A stretch of 64,000 nt of DNA from an uncultured Rhizobiaceae group bacterium (lineage in GTDB: Bacteria > Pseudomonadota > Alphaproteobacteria > Rhizobiales > Rhizobiaceae), in contig CALLUS010000021.1 in assembly GCA_938010435.1 (NCBI GenBank), forward strand, positions 1 to 64,000. Direction: 5' to 3'. Positions 17,059 through 26,091 of this stretch are shown here, piece by piece. Position numbers and translations under genes: made by a program. The notes beneath the pieces are model-generated. The model worked only from the letters and a program-made list of their open reading frames with translations. It was not told where the DNA came from and ran no database searches. Within the stretch, counting starts at the first letter, position 1. Every line of letters begins with the position of its first letter.

Positions 17059-18303
17059 CTACAGAACAAGTTTCTTTTTGGCTTCAAGCTTTTCATAGTC
17101 GCGTTGGGTATCGATCATGTACTCGCGTTGCAATGGGGTCGCGTCACGTTTGCGGCTCAATTGCATGTGGAACACCAGTTGGGAACCTGTTCGGAACATG
17201 GCTTCTGCCGAAATGAGATAGAATTCCCACATGCGGGCGAAGTCTTCGTCGTACATGTCTTCCACTTCGGCGCGATTCTTTTGAAACCGTTCTTCCCAAT
17301 GGGCCAATGTCTTAGCGTAATGAACGCGCAGGAATTCGACATCGAGACACCAGAGCGAATTCTTCTCTACACTCTCGAACACTTCCGACAATGCTGGTGA
17401 ATAAGCACCCGGGAAAATGTATTTCCGCATCCATGTGGAGGCCATTCCGGGAGGGCTCATGTGACCGATGGAATGAATGACCGCGATGCCTTCATCAGGC
17501 ATGAGGTCATTGATCTTGGCGAAATACTCGTCGTAATGGGACACGCCCACATGTTCGAACATCCCGACTGAAACAATCCGGTCGAATTGCTCGTCCAACT
17601 CACGATAATCTTGCAGGCGGAATTCTACACGGTCATCCAACCCCATATCTTTGGCGCGTTGGCTGGCCAGTTTTTGTTGCTCCTTGGACAAAGTGACGCC
17701 CACAACGCTGACATCTTCCATCGATGCGAGGTATAGCGCCAAGTCTCCCCAACCACAGCCAATATCCAGCACACGCTGGCCCGGCTTTAGATCTAATTTG
17801 GCCGCTAAGAGGCGCAGCTTGTTGCGTTGTGCTTCTTCTAGCGTCTCATCATCGTTTTTAAAGTAGGCGCAAGAATACAGCATGTTCTTGTCGAGGAACA
17901 ATTTATAGAACTCATTCCCCAAGTCATAGTGGTGTGCCACATTGCCTTGCGCTTCGCCTTTTTTATTGGATTGCTGTTTCCCCCGGAAAAGCATGGAGAC
18001 TTTGCGAATGGCTTTCTGCAAAGGATAATTGCCAATGTTCAGGCGGTTGACCGAAAACAACGTGAGAAAATCACGGAGGCTAGTTCCTTCGATGAAGCTC
18101 ATACGTCCGTCCGTATAGGCTTCCCCTGCATTGAGTTCCGGGTTGAATACCAATTTGCGATAGAGTGATTTGTCAGTCAGTTTCATAACCACATGGGGGC
18201 CATCCACTTTGCCACCAAAGACATGTCGATTGTCGTCTGCGTCAATTATTTCAAGTTTTCCGTTTTGGACGAAAGACTTCATCATGTGAGAAAGCGGGAA
18301 CAT
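17059..18303 (-). CDS. cfa: Cyclopropane-fatty-acyl-phospholipid synthase family
   Basis: This 414-residue SAM enzyme is related to Cfa, which adds a methylene bridge to unsaturated acyl chains of membrane phospholipids. It has the SAM site LDIGCGWGDLALYLA near residue 183, preceded by the characteristic HYDLGNEFYKLFLDKNMLYSCAYF, and the catalytic-region motif SVGMFEHVG. An N-terminal domain of about 120 residues is typical of true Cfa. I chose ATG 18303 with AGAGG upstream; the frame extends to 18387. Alternative family members are tuberculostearic or mycolic-type methyltransferases, less likely here. Confidence 0.85.
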   Translation of the reverse strand: MFPLSHMMKSFVQNGKLEIIDADDNRHVFGGKVDGPHVVMKLTDKSLYRKLVFNPELNAGEAYTDGRMSFIEGTSLRDFLTLFSVNRLNIGNYPLQKAIRKVSMLFRGKQQSNKKGEAQGNVAHHYDLGNEFYKLFLDKNMLYSCAYFKNDDETLEEAQRNKLRLLAAKLDLKPGQRVLDIGCGWGDLALYLASMEDVSVVGVTLSKEQQKLASQRAKDMGLDDRVEFRLQDYRELDEQFDRIVSVGMFEHVGVSHYDEYFAKINDLMPDEGIAVIHSIGHMSPPGMASTWMRKYIFPGAYSPALSEVFESVEKNSLWCLDVEFLRVHYAKTLAHWEERFQKNRAEVEDMYDEDFARMWEFYLISAEAMFRTGSQLVFHMQLSRKRDATPLQREYMIDTQRDYEKLEAKKKLVL

Positions 18304-18544
18304 TGTGCCTCTGAGTCGCAAGTTTATATGTGTTATGATGTTTGAAGCATCGTGCCACAGATTCAAGCGATATGGCGTGCAGGACACAATTTATTGCTAA
18401 AATGTGAGGCAAAGAACATCACAGGAACGATGTGGCTTGCTCCCGTCGCTCTTGCCGCGTATCCACAGGTCGTTCGGATGAATGTTGAGTTCCGATTCGT
18501 CAAATTTGCACCAAACCCAATTGATCAACCAATCAAAGAGTTTC

Positions 18545-20575
18545 ATGAGCACCGACAACGATCTTTTCGCGAACACTCCCTCTCCGGCTCCAGCTCCTAA
18601 GACGGCGCCGAAGAAGCCTGCTGCAAAAACGGTCAAGAGCAGTGGAGATAATTATAACGCATCAGACATCGAGGTCCTTGAAGGGCTTGAACCCGTTCGT
18701 CATCGTCCCGGTATGTATATCGGCGGGACAGACGAAAAAGCGCTGCACCATCTGTTTGCCGAAGTCATCGACAACTCCATGGATGAAGCCGTTGCTGGCC
18801 ATGCCAGTTGGATTGAAGTTGATCTGGACGACGAAGGTTATCTCACTGTCACAGACAACGGTCGCGGCATCCCTGTGGATGCTCATCCAAAATTCAAAGA
18901 TAAATCCGCGCTCGAAGTGATTATGACCACTCTTCACGCGGGTGGTAAGTTTGATGGCACGGCTTACGAAACATCAGGTGGTCTGCACGGGGTGGGTATT
19001 TCAGTTGTGAACGCGCTCTCTGACGACTGCATCGTTGAAGTTGCACGCAACAAACAACTTTACCGCCAGACATTTTCACGCGGACACCCGCAAACGAAGT
19101 TGGAAAATATCGGTGAAATCAACAATCGACGCGGCACCAAAGTACGGTTTCACCCAGATGAGCAGATTTTCGGCAAAGGCGCGAAATTTGATGCTCTAAC
19201 ACTGTTTAAAATGGCGCGGTCAAAAGCTTATCTGTTTGGCGGCGTTGAAATCCGTTGGTCGTGTGGCCAAAGCCATATCACCGGCAAAAATGAAGTCACA
19301 GACAAAGCGGTCTTTCACTTCCCAGATGGGTTAAAGGATTATTTGAAAGCCTCGCTTGGCAAACAAATGCAAGTGACTGACGAACCGTTTGCCGGGTCAA
19401 CAGCGAAGAAGTCCGGCCACGGAGCCGTTGAATGGGCCATATCTTGGTATGGTGATGATGGATTTGTGCAATCCTATTGTAATACGATCCCGACCAATGA
19501 TGGCGGGACCCACGAATCAGGTCTTCGCGTCACGTTAACGCGAAGCTTGAAAGCTTATGCGGAACTCATTGGAAACAAAAAGGGTTCTGTCATTACGACT
19601 GACGACGTCATGACCTCTGCTGCTGCGATGATCTCTGTCTTTGTGCGTGAGCCCGAATTCGTAGGTCAAACCAAAGACAAACTGGCGACTGTAGAAGCTT
19701 CCAAGATCGTTGAGACCGCTGTTCGTGATGCGTTTGACCATTGGTTGGCTGCCTCTCCCGGCCAAAGTGCGAAACTGCTGGAATGGGTGCTGGACCGTGC
19801 TGACGAGCGAATGCGCCGTCGTCAGGAAAAGGAAGTCAATCGCAAAAACGCTACACGCAAATTGCGCCTGCCCGGAAAACTGGCGGATTGCTCGAAAAAC
19901 GCCAAAGGCGGCACTGAAATCTTTATTGTGGAGGGCGATTCTGCGGGTGGTTCTGCCAAACAAGCGCGGGACCGTAAAAGCCAAGCCATCCTGCCCCTTC
20001 GTGGTAAGATTTTGAATGTGGCGTCAGCCACGCGCGATAAAATGGCCAATAGCCAGCAAATTCAAGACCTGGCGCAAGCACTGGGCTGTGGAACACGTTC
20101 CAAATTCCATATTGATGATCTGCGTTATGACCGCGTGATCATCATGACCGATGCGGATGTGGATGGAGCGCATATTGCCTCCCTTCTTATCACATTTTTC
20201 CATCAAGAAATGCCGGGCATTATTGAACAAGGCGCGCTGTATCTGGCCGTTCCTCCGCTCTACAAACTCACCCAAGGCGGCAAAACTATGTATGCCCGCG
20301 ACGATGCTCACCGTGCGCAATTGATGGAAACGGAATTCAGCGGCGGTAAAAAAGTTGAGATCGGGCGTTTCAAAGGCCTCGGCGAAATGATGCCTGCCCA
20401 GTTGAAAGAAACCACGATGGACCCGACAAAACGCACCATCTTGCGTGTCTCTATGGATGAGCCGGAAAGTGCGAAAGATTCAATCGACCGCCTAATGGGC
20501 ACAAAACCTGAGAAGCGTTTTGTTTTCATTCAAGAAAACGCACAATTCGCTGACGATGAATTGTTGGACGTTTGA
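18545..20575 (+). CDS. parE: DNA topoisomerase IV subunit B
   Basis: This 676-residue type II topoisomerase subunit supplies the ATPase and Toprim domains for chromosome decatenation with ParC. The GHKL ATPase motifs are EVIDNSMDEAVAGHA and TDNGRGIPVD, followed by the GGLHGVGISVVNAL lid. The Toprim motifs are EGDSAGGSAKQARDR and DADVDGAHI. The conserved C-terminal RFKGLGEMMPAQLKETTMDP is present. ParE rather than GyrB is favoured by its length (GyrB is about 800) and by a lysine-rich, proline-rich N-terminal tail common in alphaproteobacterial ParE. I chose ATG 18545 after AAAGAG; the frame is open from 18482. Confidence 0.93.
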   Translation: MSTDNDLFANTPSPAPAPKTAPKKPAAKTVKSSGDNYNASDIEVLEGLEPVRHRPGMYIGGTDEKALHHLFAEVIDNSMDEAVAGHASWIEVDLDDEGYLTVTDNGRGIPVDAHPKFKDKSALEVIMTTLHAGGKFDGTAYETSGGLHGVGISVVNALSDDCIVEVARNKQLYRQTFSRGHPQTKLENIGEINNRRGTKVRFHPDEQIFGKGAKFDALTLFKMARSKAYLFGGVEIRWSCGQSHITGKNEVTDKAVFHFPDGLKDYLKASLGKQMQVTDEPFAGSTAKKSGHGAVEWAISWYGDDGFVQSYCNTIPTNDGGTHESGLRVTLTRSLKAYAELIGNKKGSVITTDDVMTSAAAMISVFVREPEFVGQTKDKLATVEASKIVETAVRDAFDHWLAASPGQSAKLLEWVLDRADERMRRRQEKEVNRKNATRKLRLPGKLADCSKNAKGGTEIFIVEGDSAGGSAKQARDRKSQAILPLRGKILNVASATRDKMANSQQIQDLAQALGCGTRSKFHIDDLRYDRVIIMTDADVDGAHIASLLITFFHQEMPGIIEQGALYLAVPPLYKLTQGGKTMYARDDAHRAQLMETEFSGGKKVEIGRFKGLGEMMPAQLKETTMDPTKRTILRVSMDEPESAKDSIDRLMGTKPEKRFVFIQENAQFADDELLDV

Positions 20576-20871
20576 TTTTAATGAGTATGATGAATTAATT
20601 GAACTCAAAGTCTGGATTGAGCCCTTTGTTCCGCACAATTTCAAAGTTGGATTGGCAGCAACGGTGCGCGTTGCAGACCTTTGCGTTCTTCCATTGAGAG
20701 GTGATTTGCTTGGACGTCAACTGATGCTTAAAATCATGCAAGTCTGCTCTTGGCTCGGTCTAAGAGAAGTGCAACGTACAAGGACCTAATCGCATGCGAG
20801 CGCATTTTGTATTACAAATTCTCGCGAGTGATCTGTTAAAGGTTCCTACCTCAACTCATAGGGATTTGCGG
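20576..20871. other. parE to alkylsulfatase spacer
   Basis: This 296-base spacer has no convincing gene. One plus-strand frame stays open from inside parE to 20789 and its last 60 residues read like coding sequence (ending LGLREVQRTRT), but there is no start codon with a ribosome site after parE. It may be a gene remnant. A short palindrome at 20806-20828 precedes the next gene. Confidence 0.4.
20806..20828. promoter_or_regulatory. Possible operator upstream of alkylsulfatase gene
   Basis: TTTGTA-T-TACAAA (20806-20818) is a perfect 13-base inverted repeat, followed three bases later by the perfect eight-base palindrome CTCGCGAG (20821-20828). They lie 44-66 bases before the start at 20872, a position suited to a repressor site. 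No regulator gene is adjacent, so this is tentative. Confidence 0.25.
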
Positions 20872-22764
20872 ATGAAGAAATTGGATTCTTTGCGTCAAAC
20901 ACTTGCGGTGGCAACCGCAAAGGCAAACCATTCATCCTGTCAACACCTGCCGCTTGATGACCAGCGGGATTTTGAGGCCGCGCAATGGGGCAAAATTGCG
21001 GATTTGCCGGCAGGCGGTGTGCCAGCTCCAGATGGCCGAACGGCTTGGAATATCGCTGAGTATGATTTTCTGGACGAAGACTGTCCGGAAACAGTCAATC
21101 CGTCACTTTGGCGCATGGCCCAGCTCAACAAAATCTCCGGCCTGTTTGAAGTCTCCGACGGCATCTGGCAGGCACGCGCCTGCGACTATGCCAATATGAC
21201 AATTATTCGGGGTGAGAGCGGATGGATTCTTGTCGACCCCTTGATGACCAAGCAGACTTCCGCTGCTGCGCTTCAAATGGTCAACGAAGCGCTGGGAGAG
21301 CGTCCGGTCAGCGCAATTATCTTAACCCATACACATCCCGACCATTTCGGCGGTTTGAAAGGGGTAACTGGAGAAAACCCGGAGTCCTACCCACCAATAT
21401 ATGCACCTGCGGAGTTCATGACTTATGCAGCATCTGAGGGTATTTTTGGCGGGAACCAAATGGCCCGGCGCGCGATTTATCAGTTTGGCCTGACTCTGCC
21501 GATTGGTCCGGATGGGACGGTAGACGGAGGAATTGGCAAAAGCCCGGCAAAAGGGCAACGAACCTTCGTCGAGCCTAACTTCTTTATAGAGAAGACAGGT
21601 GAGACTCAAAAAATCGATGGCGTCAATTTTATCTTTCAGATGGCGTCAGGGACCGAGGCTCCAGCTGAGTTCACCTTCATGTTGCCGGACCATAAAGTGC
21701 TTTGCATGGCAGAGGTTTGTACTCAAACCATGCACAATGCGCTCCCGCCAAGAGGAGCTCAGGTTCGTGATACCTTGCTGTGGGCTCGCACGATCGATGA
21801 AGCGATAGGGTTGTTTTCAGCAGATGCTGACATCCTCATCAATTGTCACAACTGGCCGGTCTGGGGCAAAGCAAATGTGCTCACCTATCTGGAAGAGCAA
21901 CGTGATATCTACAAGTATATCCACGACCAATCGCTGCGCCTGGCAAATCATGGTCACACGCCAAATGAGATTGCCGAGCAGATCGCCGAACCTGATTGGC
22001 TCTGTGAAAAGTTCCATGCGCGTGGATATTACGGATCCCTGAAATTTAATGCACGTGCCGTCTATCAAATGTACTATGGGTTCTACGATGGCAATCCAGT
22101 CAATCTACATCCTTTGTCACCACAGAAGCTGGGTGCACGCATGGTTGATGCTGTGGGTGGGGTGGAAGCCGCCCTTCAGAATTGTCGGAAAGCGATTGAA
22201 AATGACGACCTGCAATGGGCGGCAACACTGCTCAGTCATGTCGTATTCTCACCAGCTGCGACAGACGAAGCTCGACTCATGTTGGCGGAGGTGTATCGAC
22301 ATCTTGGATATCGGGAAGAGTCCGGGATTCTGCGCAACGCGTATTTGATGGGAGCCAAGGAGCTTTCAGAAGGTATTAATCCAATTCCCATGGTTGGCGG
22401 TCGAAATGAAGAACTGGCAACCGCCTTAAGCCTTCAGGATTGGTTTGACGCATACGCCATTCGGCTAAATCCAGATCGAGCAAGAGATGCCAATGTCATC
22501 CTGAACTTCAAAATTGAGGAAGAAACGGCTTGCGTTTGTGTGGCTCGGCAGACGGAATTTGCGCGCATAAACCATCAGTCGGCGGACGCAGACCTCAAAA
22601 TCATAATTAGGAAGCAACAATTGGAAGCTCTGGCATCCGGAAAACTCTCAATGGAAGTCGCGATCGATGAAGGTGTGCAAGTCGAGGGGGCAATCAGTCT
22701 ATGCCAGGAATGGTTGAATTTGCACGACAACTTCGATCTTTGGTTCAACGTCGTGACACCGTAG
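20872..22764 (+). CDS. Alkyl/aryl sulfatase, metallo-beta-lactamase fold
   Basis: This 630-residue protein resembles the SdsA1/BDS1 alkylsulfatases that hydrolyse sulfate esters such as dodecyl sulfate, releasing sulfate and an alcohol. The metal site HTHPDH is at residues 153-158, followed by GG and downstream metal-ligand candidates such as AEVCTQTMHN and CHNWPVWG. An alkylsulfatase dimerisation-like helical region follows (about 370-500), then an SCP2-like C-terminal domain. No signal peptide is evident, unlike secreted SdsA1. I chose ATG 20872; the frame opens at 20794. It is bordered downstream by an IS3 remnant. Released sulfate could feed the cys operon, but they are not linked in an operon. 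Confidence 0.82.
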   Translation: MKKLDSLRQTLAVATAKANHSSCQHLPLDDQRDFEAAQWGKIADLPAGGVPAPDGRTAWNIAEYDFLDEDCPETVNPSLWRMAQLNKISGLFEVSDGIWQARACDYANMTIIRGESGWILVDPLMTKQTSAAALQMVNEALGERPVSAIILTHTHPDHFGGLKGVTGENPESYPPIYAPAEFMTYAASEGIFGGNQMARRAIYQFGLTLPIGPDGTVDGGIGKSPAKGQRTFVEPNFFIEKTGETQKIDGVNFIFQMASGTEAPAEFTFMLPDHKVLCMAEVCTQTMHNALPPRGAQVRDTLLWARTIDEAIGLFSADADILINCHNWPVWGKANVLTYLEEQRDIYKYIHDQSLRLANHGHTPNEIAEQIAEPDWLCEKFHARGYYGSLKFNARAVYQMYYGFYDGNPVNLHPLSPQKLGARMVDAVGGVEAALQNCRKAIENDDLQWAATLLSHVVFSPAATDEARLMLAEVYRHLGYREESGILRNAYLMGAKELSEGINPIPMVGGRNEELATALSLQDWFDAYAIRLNPDRARDANVILNFKIEEETACVCVARQTEFARINHQSADADLKIIIRKQQLEALASGKLSMEVAIDEGVQVEGAISLCQEWLNLHDNFDLWFNVVTP

Positions 22765-22825
22765 ACCAATGGCGCCCAGAGTATTCAAATACGGAATCTC
22801 AATATCTCGAAGGAATGCGGCTCTC

Positions 22826-23174
22826 TGATCTTCCCCAGTTTTGGTGGACGGTTTAGAAAGATCCAGTTGTCCTTCTTTCGAAGTCAACTGGGCTGATGTT
22901 GCCAAGATATCCATGGCGACGTTTTCGATTGTAGAATATTTCGATGTACTCGAACAGATCAGCGCGGGCTTGTTCCCTCGTTCGGTAACGAACTCGATTT
23001 ACACGTTCCTGTTTTAGAGTGCCGAAGAAGCTCTCGACAACGGCATTGTCATAGCAGTTTCCGGTGCCGCTCATTGATGGCAAAATGCCATTCTTTTGCA
23101 GCTCATCGCGAAAGTCATCACTTGAGTACTGACTTCCGCGATCTGAATGATGGATCAGTTGACCTGCTCTAAGA
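22826..23174 (-). mobile_element. Truncated IS3-family insertion sequence, 3' end
   Basis: About 350 bases remain of an IS3-type element in minus orientation. The reading frame from 23173 to the stop at 22853 encodes the C-terminal end of OrfB with the second catalytic aspartate in HHSDRGSQYS and the glutamate in NAVVESFFGTLKQE, then the usual FEYIEIFYNRKRRHGYLG ending. The right end after the stop, about 22826-22852 (TGATCTTCCCCAGTTTTGG when read on the plus strand), resembles an IS3 terminal repeat. The left two thirds, including OrfA, are missing, and the break is directly at the stop codon of the outer-membrane protein gene. It cannot transpose alone. Confidence 0.88.
22853..23173 (-). 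pseudogene. IS3-family transposase OrfB fragment
   Basis: This is the coding part of the IS3 remnant: about 106 codons of the retroviral-integrase-like domain lacking its beginning. An internal ATG at 23083 opens a 76-residue frame (starting MPSMSGTGNCYDNAV), but it lacks the first two acidic residues of the DDE triad and would not be active. Confidence 0.88.
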
Positions 23175-23864
23175 CTAAAACTTAATTCCGGCCTTGAATG
23201 TCACCGAATCCACAACAGGGTCATCGCTGCTGAAGGTGAGTCTTTCGCCTGCAGCATCTCTCCAAGTGGAGCTGACACCTGACAAATTAGTGCGGTCGAT
23301 CTGTGCACCAAGGATGATATTTTTGCCGAACGCAAATTCAACACCTGCCCCCACATATTGTCCGAAAACCTGATCGTCAGCACGGTTGACCGTTGCGTCT
23401 GCCCCCGAAATGATACCAATGTCCTGAGTCACGACTGTTACGCCAGACGACGCAACACCGGCCGTTGCATACACATGCCAATGCCCCCAACCCAAGCCGA
23501 CACGAGGGCCAAGTTTTATGGTGTCTTCAATCTCGCGCGTTTGGCGGTATCTGCCAAAATTCACTTTGTCTTTTTTGCCAGCCGTTTTACCCGAATAACT
23601 GCCCTCCACACCCAAAACAAAGTTTCCTACGTGGAAGTTATAACCGGCACTTACGCCGTAGGTGGCGCTGGAAACGTCACCTAAACCACTTGGGAGTTGG
23701 AAACCGCCGCTGTCGTTTTGAAACCTGCCCGCAATTTCCGCTTTTTCACCCTTTAGATGGACCGCCACAAAAAGCCCTGACCAGTCGTAAACATCATCGT
23801 TCGCCAAACTTGGTGAAACTGTTGCCAAAATGGCCGCAACTGCAGAAGTCAAAACTCGTGTCAT
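23175..23864 (-). CDS. Outer-membrane beta-barrel protein
   Basis: This 229-residue protein has a signal peptide (residues 1-21, ending SLAND) and alternating hydrophobic strands typical of a small beta barrel. It ends in KAGIKF, with the terminal phenylalanine recognised by the BAM machinery. It resembles Omp25/RopB-like porin-family proteins of rhizobia and brucellae in the SYDWSGLFVAV-like start (here YDWSGLFVAV) and GYNFHVGNFVLGVEGSYSG. The role is likely structural or diffusion-related. The truncated IS3 element begins immediately after its stop codon, so any original terminator has been replaced. Confidence 0.8.
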   Translation of the reverse strand: MTRVLTSAVAAILATVSPSLANDDVYDWSGLFVAVHLKGEKAEIAGRFQNDSGGFQLPSGLGDVSSATYGVSAGYNFHVGNFVLGVEGSYSGKTAGKKDKVNFGRYRQTREIEDTIKLGPRVGLGWGHWHVYATAGVASSGVTVVTQDIGIISGADATVNRADDQVFGQYVGAGVEFAFGKNIILGAQIDRTNLSGVSSTWRDAAGERLTFSSDDPVVDSVTFKAGIKF

Positions 23865-24066
23865 TGATTACAATCCGAATGAATATTTAAATGATTTGGT
23901 CATGAGTTTTGGCAAACAGAAGTTGCCAAACACTTTGGAAGGAAGGTTAATTTTTGAAATTGAATAAACCGGATGTAACTTTCACAGTAAAAATATGAAT
24001 CGGCGACAATCCTGTTAACCCCTATTTTATCTAACGATTTTCCCATTATGAGAAATGGAACAATTT

Positions 24067-25899
24067 ATGTCTAAACGCGCCTATGCACATCGAACTTTTG
24101 CACCCGCAACGGATAAGAAAATTGCCGCTGCTGAAATGAAGTTCGGCATCAAATTCCTGGATGACTATAAAGCGTTTCTTAAAGCCGATAACGGCCTGAT
24201 CATTAATGAACCTGATCCTGACGGTGACAATGAAGATTGGATCAACGAAGTCACCCGCGTGTTTGGTCTCAACCACGACACCTACACAAAGTTCGATTCA
24301 GGTTTGAACGGACATTTGGACCCAAGGTTATTGAAACTGTTCTATTCGGTCGGCATTGATAGCGGTGGGAATGATCTGGTCCAAATTACAGCCGGTAAGT
24401 ATCGCGGTGAACTTGCCATGCTTGATCATGAAGCTTTCGGGGGCATTGAAGATCTTTTGGAAGTGCAAGATTTCACCTCTCCCGCACAGTATAGGGGGAC
24501 AAACAAGTTTCCTTTTAAGACATTTGGGGACGCAACACCTGATCAAATTTTAGAAGAATGTTTTAAAAACGGCTATTTGACGCACTATCCACTCACCTTT
24601 GGCGAACAAATTAAAGCTCTCGACAAGCTTTACAACCAAATCGCGCTTAAAAACAAAACGCGCCCCAAGGAGGTTGTTCAAACTCGAGCAAAAGTCTCTT
24701 CAATGAGACTCTACCGTTACAAAAAAGGTGAACCTTATTCCGCTGAAAAGCTAGATTCATTTCACGGAACACTTGCCACAATACAGCCCGACGAAGGTTT
24801 GGGTGCGCGCTTTAAAATTAGGCATGAAGAAGACAGGGACTTAAACATTGAAACGACAATCACAGTCGACGATACCCGCATCGTCTATCATGACATCAGC
24901 ACTAATAAAACCAACACAAAATATCAGCGCATTTTACCTATGTCGGATGGCACTTCGTCTCATCAATCGGGAAAATACGAAATCAAGTTAAACTTTCCCG
25001 ACAACTCAGAATTGGCTCCAGTTTCAAAATTCTTTCGAATTACGGTTGCCCAACGTGATCCCGATTGCACAACCTGTTTGTCTTTCGAGCCTGCAACTGA
25101 AACGGAGATTGCTAGAGTTGAAAATAAATTACCTTACGCGTTTTGTGAAGATTTCAGGCTGTATCTAAAATCAGAAAATGGCAGGCATTTTTCTTGGCCG
25201 CGCTCTCCATTGTGGAAGAAAATTAATGGGAAACCCAAGAAGGCCGGAAACACGAAATTTAAAATACTTTCTGAGAGTCTCAGACCGCTTATGAAATCCG
25301 AAGATAGAAAACGTTTTTTCGGATTTCCTATTCCGTTTGCAAAGAGGTCCTCCAACGACCATGAGACCGGGCTCAACAATCAATTTACCAATGCCGATTG
25401 GGAACTTGCTATTACAGAAATTTACGGCCTTCAAAAACCTTGGACGACCATCAACCATAATTCCGGCCAACCCGAGAAAGTTGATGTTGAACGTGGTCTC
25501 ACAGAAAAGATTAATCCGAACAGCAATTGGTCTGAAATTAACCCCGTTTTATGCCCAATCGCTGACGACACCAGCGAAAATGCGGGAGGCTGGTATCAAA
25601 TCGTCGCCGGTCAACACCGTGGAAAAATCGCTTATTGCAGGAAATTCTACTATACTTTGAACTACATATTCCAAATTAAAGATTATCAGCGTGTTGAATT
25701 TGCAGGAAACAAGTCTGTTACCAAGTCATATCCATTTGAAGACATTGACAAAGCAACTCCTGATCAGATTATAGACGCATATCTGGCTGATAAATTTATT
25801 GAAATTACCGATATGGATTTTACAACATTTCGCAAATTGATTGTATCAGCTCACGAAACTGAGTTTGTAAAACGGCATGGTGAATTCACTGCCCGCTAG
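24067..25899 (+). CDS. Protein with two SMI1/KNR4-like domains
   Basis: This 610-residue protein appears to have three parts. Residues about 15-190 form a SMI1/KNR4-like domain (FGIKFLDDYKAFLKADNG). Residues about 210-340 form a beta-rich region I do not recognise. Residues about 345-600 form a second, longer SMI1/KNR4-like domain (LPYAFCEDFRLYLKSENG). The two domains end in matching phrases, GDATPDQILEECFKNGYL and DKATPDQIIDAYLADKF, indicating an internal duplication. SMI1/KNR4 (SUKH) domains often serve as immunity proteins against secreted toxins, but no toxin gene is adjacent. No signal or membrane segment is seen. The gene looks more A+T rich than its neighbours. The start could also be 24055. 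Confidence 0.7.
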   Translation: MSKRAYAHRTFAPATDKKIAAAEMKFGIKFLDDYKAFLKADNGLIINEPDPDGDNEDWINEVTRVFGLNHDTYTKFDSGLNGHLDPRLLKLFYSVGIDSGGNDLVQITAGKYRGELAMLDHEAFGGIEDLLEVQDFTSPAQYRGTNKFPFKTFGDATPDQILEECFKNGYLTHYPLTFGEQIKALDKLYNQIALKNKTRPKEVVQTRAKVSSMRLYRYKKGEPYSAEKLDSFHGTLATIQPDEGLGARFKIRHEEDRDLNIETTITVDDTRIVYHDISTNKTNTKYQRILPMSDGTSSHQSGKYEIKLNFPDNSELAPVSKFFRITVAQRDPDCTTCLSFEPATETEIARVENKLPYAFCEDFRLYLKSENGRHFSWPRSPLWKKINGKPKKAGNTKFKILSESLRPLMKSEDRKRFFGFPIPFAKRSSNDHETGLNNQFTNADWELAITEIYGLQKPWTTINHNSGQPEKVDVERGLTEKINPNSNWSEINPVLCPIADDTSENAGGWYQIVAGQHRGKIAYCRKFYYTLNYIFQIKDYQRVEFAGNKSVTKSYPFEDIDKATPDQIIDAYLADKFIEITDMDFTTFRKLIVSAHETEFVKRHGEFTAR

Positions 25900-26091
25900 C
25901 GCTGGCTCTATCGGTTATACGCGCATTGAACGGTTGCTCGTTGTCTATACTAACCGGTTTTCTTGACTTTTCAGACCAAGCAGCCTAATTCACCATCAAT
26001 TCGTTTGGCGCGATGATGTGACAGCGCCAATTGGGAGACTACCGACAATCTCCCGGCCCACAACACTCCCAACGAGAAACAAAGTTATTCA

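Noticed and set aside
22699-22914. 71-residue minus-strand frame at the alkylsulfatase/IS junction
   Set aside because: Spans the end of the element and the antisense of the sulfatase gene; not a natural protein.
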